Below are positions 25,858-34,769 of a DNA stretch of 39,447 nucleotides, in pieces. The notes beneath the pieces were generated by a model. That model worked only from the letters and a program-made list of their open reading frames with translations. It was not told where the DNA came from and did no database searches. Origin of the DNA: JACTMI01 sp964618415 (GTDB lineage: Bacteria > Acidobacteriota > Thermoanaerobaculia > Multivoradales > JAGPDF01); the NCBI GenBank assembly GCA_964618415.1, contig CAZUAT010000024.1, forward strand, positions 1 through 39,447, given 5' to 3'. The stretch's first letter is position 1, and every line of letters starts with the position of its first letter. Position numbers and translations under genes: made by a program.

Positions 25858-27438
25858 TTACCTCGCTTCCTGGCCGCCGGCGCGCGGAAGGAAACCTGCA
25901 CCGCCGGCAGATCGGAAATCCTCCGGGAAATGACGCAGCGCGCTGCGCACCGGGTACGGCGTCAGGCCCCCCAGTCCGCAGAGCGAGCCGTGCAGGAGCG
26001 TGTCGCACAGCTCGTCGATCACCTGCAGGCTGCGCTCGCGATCGATCCCGGCGATCACACGGTCGAACAGCTCGACGCCGCGCGTCGACCCGATCCGGCA
26101 AGGCGTGCACTTGCCGCACGACTCGATGGCGCAGAACTCCATCGCCCAGCGGGCCATCTCGTCCATCCGCACCGTGTCGTCGAACGCCACGATGCCGCCA
26201 TGGCCGAGCAGGGCCTCGATGGCCGCGAACGCCTCGTAGTCGAGCGGCGTGTCGAACTGCGACTCGGGCAGCCAGGCTCCCAGCGGCCCGCCGACCTGGA
26301 CGGCCCGGATCGGGCGCCCGCTCGCGCTGCCGCCACCGTAGACCTCGAGCACCTCGCGCAGGGTGATCCCGAACGCCCGTTCGATCAGCCCGCCACGCCG
26401 GATGTTGCCGCCCAGCTGGATCGTCAGCGTGCCGCGCGAGCGGCCGCTGCCCAGATCGCGGTAGGCGGCCGCGCCGTGCCGCAGGATGGCCGGCACGGTC
26501 GCCAGCGTGATCACGTTGTTGACCACCGTCGGACGGCGGAACAGGCCTTCGATGGCCGGCAGCGGCGGTCGCGGGCGCACTTCGCCGCGCTTGCCCTCGA
26601 GACTCTCGAGCATCGAGGTCTCTTCGCCACAGATGTAGGCACCCGCACCGATGCGCAACTCGAGGTCGAACGTGCGCCCGCTGCCGAGCAGGTCGCGCCC
26701 CAGCAGGCCGGCTCCGTAGGCAGCGTCGAGGGCGGCCTGCAGCGTCCGGCGCGCGTGCGGGTACTCGGCGCGCAGGTAGATGTAGCCCTGCGTGGCGCCG
26801 ACCGCCAGGCCGGCGATCGCCATCCCCTCGAGGAGCACGAACGGATCGCCCTCCATCAGCATCCGGTCGGCGAAGGTGCCGGAGTCGCCTTCGTCGGCGT
26901 TGCAGGTGACGTACTTGCGGTCGGCCACGGCGTCGTGCACCGTCTTCCACTTGATGCCGGTCGGGAAGGCCGCGCCGCCGCGTCCGCGCAGGCCGGACTC
27001 GGTGATCTCGGCGACGATCGCCGCGCCGTCCATCGACAGCGCGCGTCGCAGCCCTTCGCCGCCGCCGTGGGCGCGGAAGTCGTCGAGGCTGGTCGGGTCG
27101 ATCGCCCCGACCCGCTCGAAGGTGACGCGCTGCTGGCTGGCGAACCAGGGGATCGCGGCCACCGGGCCGCGCCGCAGCGGGTGCGACCCGCCGTCGAGCA
27201 TCCCGGCGGCCAGCAGCGCCGGCACGTCCTGCGCATCGACCGGCCCGTAGGCCACCGATCCGGCCCCGGTCTCGACCTCGACCAGCGGCTCGAGCCAGCA
27301 GATGCCTCGACTGCCGGTGCGGACGAGTTCGATCTCGTGCCCGGCGGCCTGCGCCCCGGCGACCAGCGCGGCCGCGGTCTCGTCGGCCCCCAGCGAGAGC
27401 GCGGCGGCGTCGCGCGGGACCCGCACCACCCGCTTCAC
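25858..27438 (-). CDS. fdsB: NAD-dependent formate dehydrogenase beta subunit (NuoF-like)
   Basis: A 526-residue flavoprotein that passes electrons from the FeS chain to NAD+. The FMN/NAD region includes GLRGRGGAAFPTGIKW near residue 160 and the motif GAYICGEETSMLESLEGKRG near 270. A C-terminal [4Fe-4S] site is seen as ESCGKCTPCRIG with a later Cys near CDTLLHGSLC. The N-terminal domain resembles the thioredoxin-like fold of FdsB. The start is the GTG at 27438, which overlaps the fdsG stop by four bases (GTGA). It is followed by fdsA after five bases. Confidence 0.95.
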   Translation of the reverse strand: MKRVVRVPRDAAALSLGADETAAALVAGAQAAGHEIELVRTGSRGICWLEPLVEVETGAGSVAYGPVDAQDVPALLAAGMLDGGSHPLRRGPVAAIPWFASQQRVTFERVGAIDPTSLDDFRAHGGGEGLRRALSMDGAAIVAEITESGLRGRGGAAFPTGIKWKTVHDAVADRKYVTCNADEGDSGTFADRMLMEGDPFVLLEGMAIAGLAVGATQGYIYLRAEYPHARRTLQAALDAAYGAGLLGRDLLGSGRTFDLELRIGAGAYICGEETSMLESLEGKRGEVRPRPPLPAIEGLFRRPTVVNNVITLATVPAILRHGAAAYRDLGSGRSRGTLTIQLGGNIRRGGLIERAFGITLREVLEVYGGGSASGRPIRAVQVGGPLGAWLPESQFDTPLDYEAFAAIEALLGHGGIVAFDDTVRMDEMARWAMEFCAIESCGKCTPCRIGSTRGVELFDRVIAGIDRERSLQVIDELCDTLLHGSLCGLGGLTPYPVRSALRHFPEDFRSAGGAGFLPRAGGQEAR

Positions 27439-27929
27439 GAGTCGGCCTCCAGCCTCGCCAGCAACGCGTCGAACCGCTCGGCGGTGACGCGGCCGTGCAG
27501 ATCGTCGTCGACCAGGAGCGACGGGGCCGTGGCGCAGTTGCCCAGGCAGTACACCGGCTCGAGCGTGTAGGCGCCGTCCGGAGTGGTCTGGTGGAAGTCG
27601 ATGCCGAGGCGGGCCTTGACGTGCGCCTCGAGCGCCCGCTGCCCGCGGGCCTGGCAGGCCTCGGCCCGGCAGAGCCGCACGACCCGGCGCCCGCGCGGCT
27701 CGCTCCGGAACCAGTGGTAGAAGCTGATCACGCCGTGGACTTCGGCGCGCGACAGATTGAGACCCTCGGCGATCACCGGCACCGCCGCGGGCGGCACGCA
27801 CCCGAGTTCGTCCTGCACCGCGTGCAGCACCGGCAGCAGCGGCCCGGCCGTCCCGGCCAGCCGCGCGACGATCCGCTCGACCGCCTCGCGCACCGGATCC
27901 GGCACCTCGGTCGGCTCCCTCTCGGCCAT
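27435..27929 (-). CDS. fdsG: NAD-dependent formate dehydrogenase gamma subunit (NuoE-like)
   Basis: A 164-residue [2Fe-2S] protein of the thioredoxin-like NuoE/HoxE family. Ligands are CRAEAC (near residue 98) and CLGNC (near 137), with the family motif LNLSRAEVHGVISFYHWF near 64. It pairs with FdsB in the NADH-side module. Two ATGs compete, 27941 and 27929. I take 27929 because the sequence TACAAT, a near-consensus -10 hexamer, overlaps the upstream ATG (27940-27945) and would put transcription start just before 27929. No Shine-Dalgarno is visible for either. It is the first gene of the fds operon. Confidence 0.9.
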   Translation of the reverse strand: MAEREPTEVPDPVREAVERIVARLAGTAGPLLPVLHAVQDELGCVPPAAVPVIAEGLNLSRAEVHGVISFYHWFRSEPRGRRVVRLCRAEACQARGQRALEAHVKARLGIDFHQTTPDGAYTLEPVYCLGNCATAPSLLVDDDLHGRVTAERFDALLARLEADS

Positions 27930-27939
27930 GGTGTCCCGC

Positions 27940-27945
27940 ATTGTA
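27940..27945 (-). promoter_or_regulatory. -10-like hexamer of the fds operon
   Basis: TACAAT on the minus strand ends ten bases before the chosen fdsG start. No good -35 is seen 17 bases upstream (TGGCGG). If real, the transcript is nearly leaderless. Confidence 0.35.
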
Positions 27946-28003
27946 GCCCCCACCCGCCGACGCCGCCATCGCACCCTGCCCCGGGCCGTTTCCGACCGTG
28001 CAG

Positions 28004-28009
28004 TATCCT
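28004..28009 (+). promoter_or_regulatory. -10-like hexamer upstream of the MFS gene
   Basis: TATCCT lies nine bases before the ATG of a short upstream frame (28019) and 50 bases before the MFS start. The -35 region is weak. Confidence 0.25.
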
Positions 28010-28018
28010 CGCCGGCCG

Positions 28019-28063
28019 ATGCGGGCAGCGCCGGGAGAGGCGGGATCGAGCGGGCAGAGATGA
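28019..28063 (+). CDS. Possible 14-residue leader peptide overlapping the MFS start
   Basis: This frame reads MRAAPGEAGSSGQR and ends with TGA overlapping the MFS ATG (ATGA). It begins nine bases after a -10-like hexamer. It may couple translation of the exporter, or may be a chance frame. There is no independent evidence that it is expressed. Confidence 0.25.
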   Translation: MRAAPGEAGSSGQR

Positions 28064-29340
28064 GCCGGAGAACCTGGCCCACCGCGCTGCGGTCGCTGCG
28101 CCACCGCAACTATCGGCTTTTCTTTGCCGGGCAGCTGATCTCGTTGAGCGGCACCTGGATGCAGTCGGTCGCGCAGTCGTGGCTCGCCTACCGGCTCACC
28201 GGGTCGGCGGCGATGCTCGGCATCGTCGGCTTCTCGACCCAGATCCCCGCCCTGCTCTTCTCACCGGCCGGCGGCGTGGTGGCGGATCGGTTCGCCCGCC
28301 GCCGCCTGCTGCTCAGCACGCAGGTCTCGTCGATGCTGCTCGCCTTCACCCTGGCGACACTGACCTTGAGCGGCCGGATCACGATTCACTGGATCCTCGC
28401 CCTGGCGGCCCTCTCGGGCATCGTCAACGCCTTCGACATCCCGGCCCGACAGGCGTTCGCGGTCGACCTGGTCGGGCGCGCCGACCTGGTCAACGCCATC
28501 GCGCTCAACTCGTCGATCTTCAACGGCGCCCGCGTCGTCGGCCCGGCCGTGGCCGGCCTGCTGGTGGCGCGCATCGGCGAAGGCTGGTGCTTCCTGGTCA
28601 ACGGCGTGAGCTACTTCGCGGTGCTCGCCAGCCTGCTGGCGATGCAGCTGCCACCGTTCGTTCGCCACGCGGCGGTGGGTTCGGGCCTCGCCAGCCTGCG
28701 CGAAGGGTTCGAGTACGTCGCCCGCAACCGCCCGGTCCGCGCCCTGCTGCTGCTGCTCGGCCTGGTCAGCCTGACCGGCATGCCGTACGCGGTCCTGATG
28801 CCGGTCTTCGCGCAGGAGATCCTCGGCGGCGGAGCGCGCGAGCTCGGCATCTTGATGGGCTTCTCGGGCGCCGGCGCGCTGCTCGGCGCCATCGCCCTCG
28901 CCGCGCGGACGTCGCTGCGCGGCCTCGGCAGCTTCGTCGCCATCTCGGCCGGCGGCCTCGGCCTCTCCCTCGCCCTGTTCGGTCAGTCGCGCCTGTTCTG
29001 GCTTTCCGCCGTGCTGCTCATCCCGGTCGGCTTCTGCACGATGAGCGAGATGGCGAGCTCCAACACGCTGATCCAGTCGATGATTCCGGACGCCATGCGC
29101 GGCCGCGTGATGTCGGTCTACGCGATGATGTTCATGGGCATGGCGCCGTTCGGGGCGCTGCTCGCCGGGCTGCTGGCGGCGCGCATCGGCGCCCCCGCCA
29201 CGGTGGCCGGCGGCGGCGCCGTCTGCCTGCTCGGCGCGCTGCTGTTCGCGCGTCGTCTCCCCGCCTTGCGCAGTGAGGCGCGCGAGATGATCCTCGCCCT
29301 CCAGATGACCGCCGGCGACCCGCCCGAAGAGCCGTCCTGA
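28060..29340 (+). CDS. MFS transporter (EntS-like exporter family)
   Basis: A 426-residue membrane protein with about twelve helices. The start resembles the EntS/MFS_3 group: RSLRHRNYRLFFAGQLISLSG, then GVVADRFARRRLLL near residue 65 (the loop 2-3 motif GxxxDRxxRR). DIPARQAF (about 129) and SMIPDAMRGRVMSVYAM (near 341) are characteristic of this branch. Members export siderophores or drugs; the substrate here is unknown. It is divergent from the fds operon. The start codon overlaps the end of a short upstream frame. Confidence 0.88.
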   Translation: MSRRTWPTALRSLRHRNYRLFFAGQLISLSGTWMQSVAQSWLAYRLTGSAAMLGIVGFSTQIPALLFSPAGGVVADRFARRRLLLSTQVSSMLLAFTLATLTLSGRITIHWILALAALSGIVNAFDIPARQAFAVDLVGRADLVNAIALNSSIFNGARVVGPAVAGLLVARIGEGWCFLVNGVSYFAVLASLLAMQLPPFVRHAAVGSGLASLREGFEYVARNRPVRALLLLLGLVSLTGMPYAVLMPVFAQEILGGGARELGILMGFSGAGALLGAIALAARTSLRGLGSFVAISAGGLGLSLALFGQSRLFWLSAVLLIPVGFCTMSEMASSNTLIQSMIPDAMRGRVMSVYAMMFMGMAPFGALLAGLLAARIGAPATVAGGGAVCLLGALLFARRLPALRSEAREMILALQMTAGDPPEEPS

Positions 29341-29374
29341 CTGCGCGCCTGCGGCGTCGCGCCGCTGCGACACG

Positions 29375-29403
29375 CTGACAAATCGCTCTCCAGTCGATAC
29401 CCT
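29375..29403 (+). promoter_or_regulatory. Sigma-70-like promoter for the MscS gene, leaderless
   Basis: CTGACA at 29375-29380 and TACCCT at 29398-29403 are 17 bases apart. Transcription would start near 29410, next to the ATG at 29411, which has no Shine-Dalgarno. Confidence 0.4.
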
Positions 29404-29410
29404 TCGCTGG

Positions 29411-30700
29411 ATGCGCCGCGACTCCCTGCTCCGCACCCGCGCCCGGCGCACAGGCACGTCGACCGTGGCAGTGCCCGTCGCGGCGACGGTGGCGCCAGAC
29501 ACGGCGCCCGAAATGGCCGCGGAGGCCGCTGCCGCCGCGCCGCCGTCGGCGCTCGCCAACTGGATCCGCGACCACCTCCCCGCCGACTGGCTGCGCGATC
29601 GCCCGTTCATCCTCGAGAACTGGCAATGGCTCGGCCTGCTCGCGCTGGCCGTGCTGGGCATCGTCGTCGACCGGGTGGTCAGCTTCGTGGTGCGCAGCGC
29701 CATCGACCGGCTGCTGCGCCGCCACGGCGGCCGCCTCGAGCCGGATCTGCTGCGCAAGGGCGTGCGGCCGCTCGGCTTCCTCGCCATGGCGGTGCTCTGG
29801 TGGCTCGGTTCGCCGCTGCTCGGTCTGGCCGGCCGGGCACACGAGATCATCCAGTTCGCGGTGACGCTGGTACTCGCCTCCGGCGTCGTCTGGAGCCTCT
29901 ACCGGCTGGTCGATATCGGCGGTGCCTTCGCGGAGGCGCGGGCGGCGCAGTCCGAGTCGCGCTTCGACGACCTGGTCGTCGCCATGCTCCGCAAGGCGAT
30001 CAAGGTCTTCGTCGTCGCTTTCGGCCTCGTCTTCGTCGCCGACAACATGGACATCGACATCTCGTCGATGCTGGCCGGCCTCGGTATCGGGGGCCTGGCG
30101 ATCGCGCTGGCCGCCAAGGAGACCGTCTCCAATCTGTTCGGGTCGTTCACCGTGCTGGTGGATCGTCCGTTCGCGGTCGGCGACTGGGTGGTGATCGACG
30201 GCACCGAGGGGACGGTCGAGCAGATCGGCTTCCGGAGCACCCGCATCCGCACCTTCTACGATTCCCAGATCACGCTGCCCAACGCCCGGCTGCTGACCGC
30301 CGTGGTCGACAACTACGGGCGGCGCACCTTTCGGCGCTGGCGCACGCTCCTGACGCTCGCCTACGAGACGCCGCCCGACCAGGTCGAGGCGTTCTGCGAG
30401 GGGATCCGGGAACTCGTGCGCACCCACCCGATGACCCGCAAGGACTACTTCCACGTCTACGCCAACGGGTTCGCGGCGGCGGGCGTGGAAGTGCTGATCT
30501 ATGTCTTCCACAAGGTGCCCGACTGGGGCGCCGAGCTGCGTGAGCGCCATCGCCTGCTGGTGGACATCCTCCGCCTCGCCCGCCAGCTGGGCATCTCGGT
30601 CGCCTACCCGACCCAGTTCGTCTACCACGCCCCGCGCGGGGACCAGCCTCCGGGCCTGTTGCCGCCGGACCCGGACGAGCCCGGTTCGGCCTCCACCTGA
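29411..30700 (+). CDS. Mechanosensitive channel, MscS family
   Basis: A 429-residue membrane protein. A disordered Ala/Pro-rich N-terminus is followed by helices near residues 73-98, 117-140, 152-170 and 195-215. The pore-lining TM3 and the start of the beta domain are clear at GLGIGGLAIALAAKETVSNLFGS (about 224-246), followed by DRPFAVGDWVVIDGTEGTVEQIG. The C-terminal alpha/beta domain covers about 310-400. MscS channels open with membrane tension and protect against osmotic downshock. The ATG lies seven bases after a -10-like hexamer without a Shine-Dalgarno, suggesting a leaderless message. Confidence 0.92.
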   Translation: MRRDSLLRTRARRTGTSTVAVPVAATVAPDTAPEMAAEAAAAAPPSALANWIRDHLPADWLRDRPFILENWQWLGLLALAVLGIVVDRVVSFVVRSAIDRLLRRHGGRLEPDLLRKGVRPLGFLAMAVLWWLGSPLLGLAGRAHEIIQFAVTLVLASGVVWSLYRLVDIGGAFAEARAAQSESRFDDLVVAMLRKAIKVFVVAFGLVFVADNMDIDISSMLAGLGIGGLAIALAAKETVSNLFGSFTVLVDRPFAVGDWVVIDGTEGTVEQIGFRSTRIRTFYDSQITLPNARLLTAVVDNYGRRTFRRWRTLLTLAYETPPDQVEAFCEGIRELVRTHPMTRKDYFHVYANGFAAAGVEVLIYVFHKVPDWGAELRERHRLLVDILRLARQLGISVAYPTQFVYHAPRGDQPPGLLPPDPDEPGSAST

Positions 30701-30734
30701 CAGAGCGACCGCCGGCTCCCCGCCCGGCTTCCGC

Positions 30735-30740
30735 TATCGT
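30735..30740 (+). promoter_or_regulatory. -10-like hexamer of the VOC gene
   Basis: TATCGT ends seven bases before the ATG at 30748. No convincing -35 and no Shine-Dalgarno are present. Confidence 0.3.
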
Positions 30741-30747
30741 CGGGCGG

Positions 30748-31158
30748 ATGCGCGCCTGCTCGCACCTGGTGATCGCCAGCACGGACGTGCCGCGGATCGC
30801 GGCCTGCTTCCGGGAGCTGTTCGGAATCGAGCCCCACTACGAGAACGAACTGTTCGTCGACTTCGTGCTGCCCTCGCGCTTCCGCGTCGCCTTCTTCGAG
30901 CCGGTCGGCACGGCCGCCCGTCAGTTCCGCGCCGAGGCCGACCGCGACGCCCTCGCGATCGGCGTCACGGTGACCGACGTCGATGTCGTCCACGCGCGCG
31001 CGCTGACCCTCGCCGAGCGCTTCCCGCTCACCCTCAGCGGTCCGCCGAAGGACCATCCCTGGGGCGAGCGCAGCTTTCTGCTCACCGACCCGGACGGCAA
31101 CCGATGGGAGATCGCTCAGGCGCCCGCCGACGACGGCATGTTGCGCAACCTCGCCTGA
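30748..31158 (+). CDS. VOC-family (glyoxalase/bleomycin-resistance-like) protein
   Basis: A 136-residue protein of the vicinal oxygen chelate fold. The two beta-alpha-beta-beta-beta units are recognisable: SHLVIASTDVPRIAACFRELFG at the start and DHPWGERSFLLTDPDGNRWEI near residue 100. His6 and Glu120-region residues are in positions that often bind a divalent metal. Members are lyases, dioxygenases or resistance proteins; the substrate is not clear. A methylmalonyl-CoA epimerase role next to icmF is conceivable but not supported by specific motifs. It lies 76 bases before icmF. Confidence 0.8.
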   Translation: MRACSHLVIASTDVPRIAACFRELFGIEPHYENELFVDFVLPSRFRVAFFEPVGTAARQFRAEADRDALAIGVTVTDVDVVHARALTLAERFPLTLSGPPKDHPWGERSFLLTDPDGNRWEIAQAPADDGMLRNLA

Positions 31159-31220
31159 TCGCCCTCGCCGGGTCGCTTCGCGCGGGCCCGCACTGCAAGT
31201 CACGCCGACTCAGCATCTTG

Positions 31221-31226
31221 TATGCT
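31221..31226 (+). promoter_or_regulatory. -10-like hexamer of icmF
   Basis: TATGCT ends eight bases before the GTG start at 31235. No clear -35 at 17 bases and no Shine-Dalgarno are present. Confidence 0.3.
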
Positions 31227-31234
31227 GCGGCGAC

Positions 31235-34200
31235 GTGAGTTCGACACCCGCCTCCGCCGCCTACACCCTGCGACACCCGGTCCGGATCGTCACTGCCGCC
31301 TCCCTGTTCGACGGCCACGACGCCGCCATCAACGTCATGCGCCGCCTGATGCAGCTGGGCGGCGCCGAGGTCATCCACCTCGGGCACAACCGCTCGGTCG
31401 GCGAGATCGTGCGCTGCGCGATCCAGGAGGACGTCCAGGGGATCGCCGTGACCTCCTACCAGGGCGGCCACGTCGAGTTCTTCAAGTACATGCTCGAGCT
31501 GCTGCGCCAGGCCGGAGCGGCCGACATCAAGGTGTTCGGCGGCGGCGGCGGCACCATCCTGCCGGCCGAGATCGACGAGCTGCACGCGGCCGGGGTCGAG
31601 CGGATCTACTCGCCGGACGACGGCCGCGCGATGGGCCTGCAGGGCATGATCGACGACCTGCTCACCCGCTGCGACTTCGAGAAGCGGGCGGCTGCGATCG
31701 ACCCGCTGCTCGAACGCCTCGCCGACCGGGATCCGGCCGCCATCGCCGGGCTGATCACCGTGGCCGAGAACTATCCCGAGTCGCGGGAGCGCCTTGCTTC
31801 CGAGCTCGCCCGGCGCCGCAAGGACGCGCCGACCCCTCCCGTCCTGGGCATCACCGGCACCGGGGGAGCCGGCAAGTCGAGCGTGATCGACGAGTTCGTG
31901 CGCCGCTACCTGACCGGCGCCCCGGAGGCGACGGTGGCGCTGATCTCGGTCGACCCGTCCAAGCGGCGATCCGGCGGCGCCCTCTTGGGCGACCGCATCC
32001 GGATGAACTCGATCGACGACCCGCGCGTCTACATGCGTTCGCTGGCTACGCGGCAGGCCAACCTGGCGCTGTCGGCGCAGGTGGGCATCGCGATCGACGT
32101 CTGCAAGACCGCCGGCTTCGATCTGGTCATCGTCGAGACGTCCGGCATCGGTCAGTCCGACACGTCGATCACCGAGTACTCGGATGTCGCCCTCTACGTG
32201 ATGACGGCCGAGTACGGCGCCGCGACGCAGCTCGAGAAGATCGACATGCTCGACTTCGCCGACCTGGTGGCGATCAACAAGTTCGACAAGCGCGGATCGC
32301 TCGACGCGCTGCGCGACGTGCGCAAGCAGTGGCGCCGCAACCACAACGCCTTTTCGCTGGCCGACGACGAGATTCCGGTCGTCGGCACCATCGCCTCCCA
32401 GTTCGACGACGCCGGCATGAACCGCCTCTTCGTTTCGCTGATGGAGCGGCTGCGTGCCCGGTCGACCTCGCCGCGCCTGGCGGCCCGGCCGTCGAGCGGC
32501 GCGGCCGAGGGGGCCGCCGGCCACCGCGTGGACCCGGTCGGGATCGGCCACGGGCCGGTGATCCCGGGCGACCGGGTGCGGTATCTCGCCGAGATCGCCG
32601 AGACCTGCGAGGCGGCCGACCGCGAGGTCGCCGAGCAGGCCGCCATCGCCCGCCGCGTGTGGCGCCTGCGCGGTGCCATCGAAGCGCTCACGGCGAGCTC
32701 CGGCCGCATCCGCCTCGACATCGTCGAACCGGCCGGCAGCGGCGCGCCCGACGACGAGGTGCGCGTCACCGAGCGGGTCGAATCCGACCACCAGCTCGTC
32801 GCCCGGCTCGAACAGCTGTGCGCCGAGGAGGAGGCGCGGCTCGATCCGGAGAACCGGCGGTTGCTCGAGGAGTGGCCGGCGACCCGCCGTCGCTACGCTG
32901 CCGCCAAGTACCGCTACGAGGTGCGCGGGCGCGCGATCGAGCTCGACCTCGCCACCGAGACGCTCTCGCATCTGCGGGTGCCCAAGGTCGCGCTGCCGAA
33001 GTACGAGGACTGGGGCGACCTGCTGACCTGGCTGCTGCGGGAGGGGCCGCCCGGCCAGTTCCCGTTCACCGCCGGCGTCTTCCCGCTCAAGCGCGACGGC
33101 GAGGATCCCGCCCGCATGTTCGCCGGCGAGGGTGGACCGGAGCGGACCAACCGCCGCTTCCACTACGTCTCGCGCGGCCTGCCGGCCAAGCGGCTGTCGA
33201 CCGCATTCGATTCGGTCACCCTCTACGGCGAGGATCCCGATCTGCGGCCGGACATCTACGGCAAGGTCGGCAACTCCGGTGTCTCGGTGGCCAGCGTCGA
33301 CGACGCCAAGAAGCTCTACTCGGGTTTCGACCTGGCCGACCCGTCGACTTCGGTCTCGATGACCATCAACGGCCCAGCGCCGATGCTGCTCGGCTTCTTC
33401 CTCAATGCGGCGATCGACCAGGGGTGCGAGAAGTGGATCCGCAGCGCCGGCGAGGTCGAGGAGGTCGAACGGCGCATCGACGCGCTCTATGCCAGCCGCG
33501 GGCTGCCGCGTCCGCGCTACCAGGGCGACCTGCCCGAGGGCCACGACGGACTCGGGCTGATGCTGCTCGGCGTATCCGGCGACGAGGTGCTGCCGCGCGA
33601 AACGTACGAGCGCATCCGCGCCGACACCCTCGCTGCGGTGCGCGGCACCGTGCAGGCCGACATCCTCAAGGAAGACCAGGCGCAGAACACCTGCATCTTT
33701 TCGACCGAGTTCGCGCTGCGCCTGATGGGCGACGTGCAGGCCTGGTTCATCGACCACAACGTCCGCAACTTCTACTCCGTCTCGATCTCGGGCTACCACA
33801 TCGCCGAGGCGGGAGCGAATCCGATCTCGCAGCTGGCCTTCACGCTCGCCAACGGCTTCACCTACGTCGAGTACTACCTGTCGCGCGGCATGAGGGTCGA
33901 CGACTTCGCGCCCAACCTGTCGTTCTTCTTCTCCAACGGCATGGACCCGGAGTACACGGTCATAGGCCGGGTGGCGCGACGCATCTGGGCGCGCACGATG
34001 CGCGACAAGTACGGAGCCAACGAGCGCTCTCAGAAGCTCAAGTACCACATCCAGACTTCGGGCCGCTCACTGCACGCGCAGGAGATCGCCTTCAACGACA
34101 TCCGCACCACCCTGCAGGCGCTGCTCGCCCTGATGGACAACTGCAACTCCCTGCACACCAACGCCTACGACGAGGCGATCACCACGCCCACCGAGGAGAG

Positions 34201-34741
34201 CGTGCGGCGGGCGCTCGCCATCCAGCTGGTGATCACCAAGGAGTTCGGCCTCGCGAAGAACGAGAACCCGACCCAGGGCTCGTTCATCGTCGAGGAGCTG
34301 ACCGATCTGGTCGAGCAGGCGGTGCTCGCCGAGTTCCGATCGATCTCCGAGCGCGGCGGCGTGCTCGGCGCCATGGAGCGGATGTACCAGCGCTCGAAGA
34401 TCCAGGAAGAGTCGCTCTACTACGAGACGAAGAAGCACGACGGCAGCCTGCCGCTGATCGGTGTCAACACGTTCCTCGATCCGGCCGGCTCGCCGACCGT
34501 GACGCCGCCCGAGGTCATCCGCTCGACCGAGGAAGAGAAGCGTTACGCGATCGCCGCGCGCGACGCCTTCCGCGCCCGCAACGTCGAGGTCGCTCCCGCG
34601 GCGCTCGAGCGCGTGCAGCGCGCCGCCCTGTCGGGCGACAACGTTTTCGGCGCCCTGATGGACGCTTGCCGCACCTGCACCCTCGGCCAGATCTCCGCCG
34701 CCCTCTACCAGGTCGGCGGCCGCTACCGCCGCAACATGTAG
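31235..34741 (+). CDS. icmF: Fused isobutyryl-CoA mutase IcmF
   Basis: A 1168-residue fusion of a B12-binding domain, a MeaB-like G-protein chaperone and an acyl-CoA mutase TIM barrel. His28 in LFDGHDAA is the lower cobalt ligand. The P-loop GITGTGGAGKSS is at about residues 205-216. The mutase part begins near 600 with FPFTAGVFPLKR and contains SGYHIAEAGANPI near 851. By eye, Phe616 and Gln817 take the places of the methylmalonyl-CoA mutase Tyr and Arg that contact the substrate carboxylate; Phe/Gln mark isobutyryl-CoA/butyryl-CoA mutase. It interconverts isobutyryl-CoA and butyryl-CoA with adenosylcobalamin. The GTG start gives a family-like N-terminus. It is longer than the usual about 1090 residues, mainly in the linker around 410-460. 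Confidence 0.95.
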   Translation: MSSTPASAAYTLRHPVRIVTAASLFDGHDAAINVMRRLMQLGGAEVIHLGHNRSVGEIVRCAIQEDVQGIAVTSYQGGHVEFFKYMLELLRQAGAADIKVFGGGGGTILPAEIDELHAAGVERIYSPDDGRAMGLQGMIDDLLTRCDFEKRAAAIDPLLERLADRDPAAIAGLITVAENYPESRERLASELARRRKDAPTPPVLGITGTGGAGKSSVIDEFVRRYLTGAPEATVALISVDPSKRRSGGALLGDRIRMNSIDDPRVYMRSLATRQANLALSAQVGIAIDVCKTAGFDLVIVETSGIGQSDTSITEYSDVALYVMTAEYGAATQLEKIDMLDFADLVAINKFDKRGSLDALRDVRKQWRRNHNAFSLADDEIPVVGTIASQFDDAGMNRLFVSLMERLRARSTSPRLAARPSSGAAEGAAGHRVDPVGIGHGPVIPGDRVRYLAEIAETCEAADREVAEQAAIARRVWRLRGAIEALTASSGRIRLDIVEPAGSGAPDDEVRVTERVESDHQLVARLEQLCAEEEARLDPENRRLLEEWPATRRRYAAAKYRYEVRGRAIELDLATETLSHLRVPKVALPKYEDWGDLLTWLLREGPPGQFPFTAGVFPLKRDGEDPARMFAGEGGPERTNRRFHYVSRGLPAKRLSTAFDSVTLYGEDPDLRPDIYGKVGNSGVSVASVDDAKKLYSGFDLADPSTSVSMTINGPAPMLLGFFLNAAIDQGCEKWIRSAGEVEEVERRIDALYASRGLPRPRYQGDLPEGHDGLGLMLLGVSGDEVLPRETYERIRADTLAAVRGTVQADILKEDQAQNTCIFSTEFALRLMGDVQAWFIDHNVRNFYSVSISGYHIAEAGANPISQLAFTLANGFTYVEYYLSRGMRVDDFAPNLSFFFSNGMDPEYTVIGRVARRIWARTMRDKYGANERSQKLKYHIQTSGRSLHAQEIAFNDIRTTLQALLALMDNCNSLHTNAYDEAITTPTEESVRRALAIQLVITKEFGLAKNENPTQGSFIVEELTDLVEQAVLAEFRSISERGGVLGAMERMYQRSKIQEESLYYETKKHDGSLPLIGVNTFLDPAGSPTVTPPEVIRSTEEEKRYAIAARDAFRARNVEVAPAALERVQRAALSGDNVFGALMDACRTCTLGQISAALYQVGGRYRRNM

Positions 34742-34769
34742 CCGCCCCGGGGGTGGCTGGCGACGATCT

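Noticed and set aside
25853..26950. N-terminal extension of the formate dehydrogenase catalytic subunit
   Set aside because: It lies within fdsB in another frame, is Arg/Gly-rich, and the start at 25852 has a ribosome site and matches the family N-terminus.
31082..34048. Minus-strand frame of nearly 1000 codons opposite icmF
   Set aside because: It mirrors the strong codon bias of icmF, has no recognisable domain, and ends within the VOC gene.
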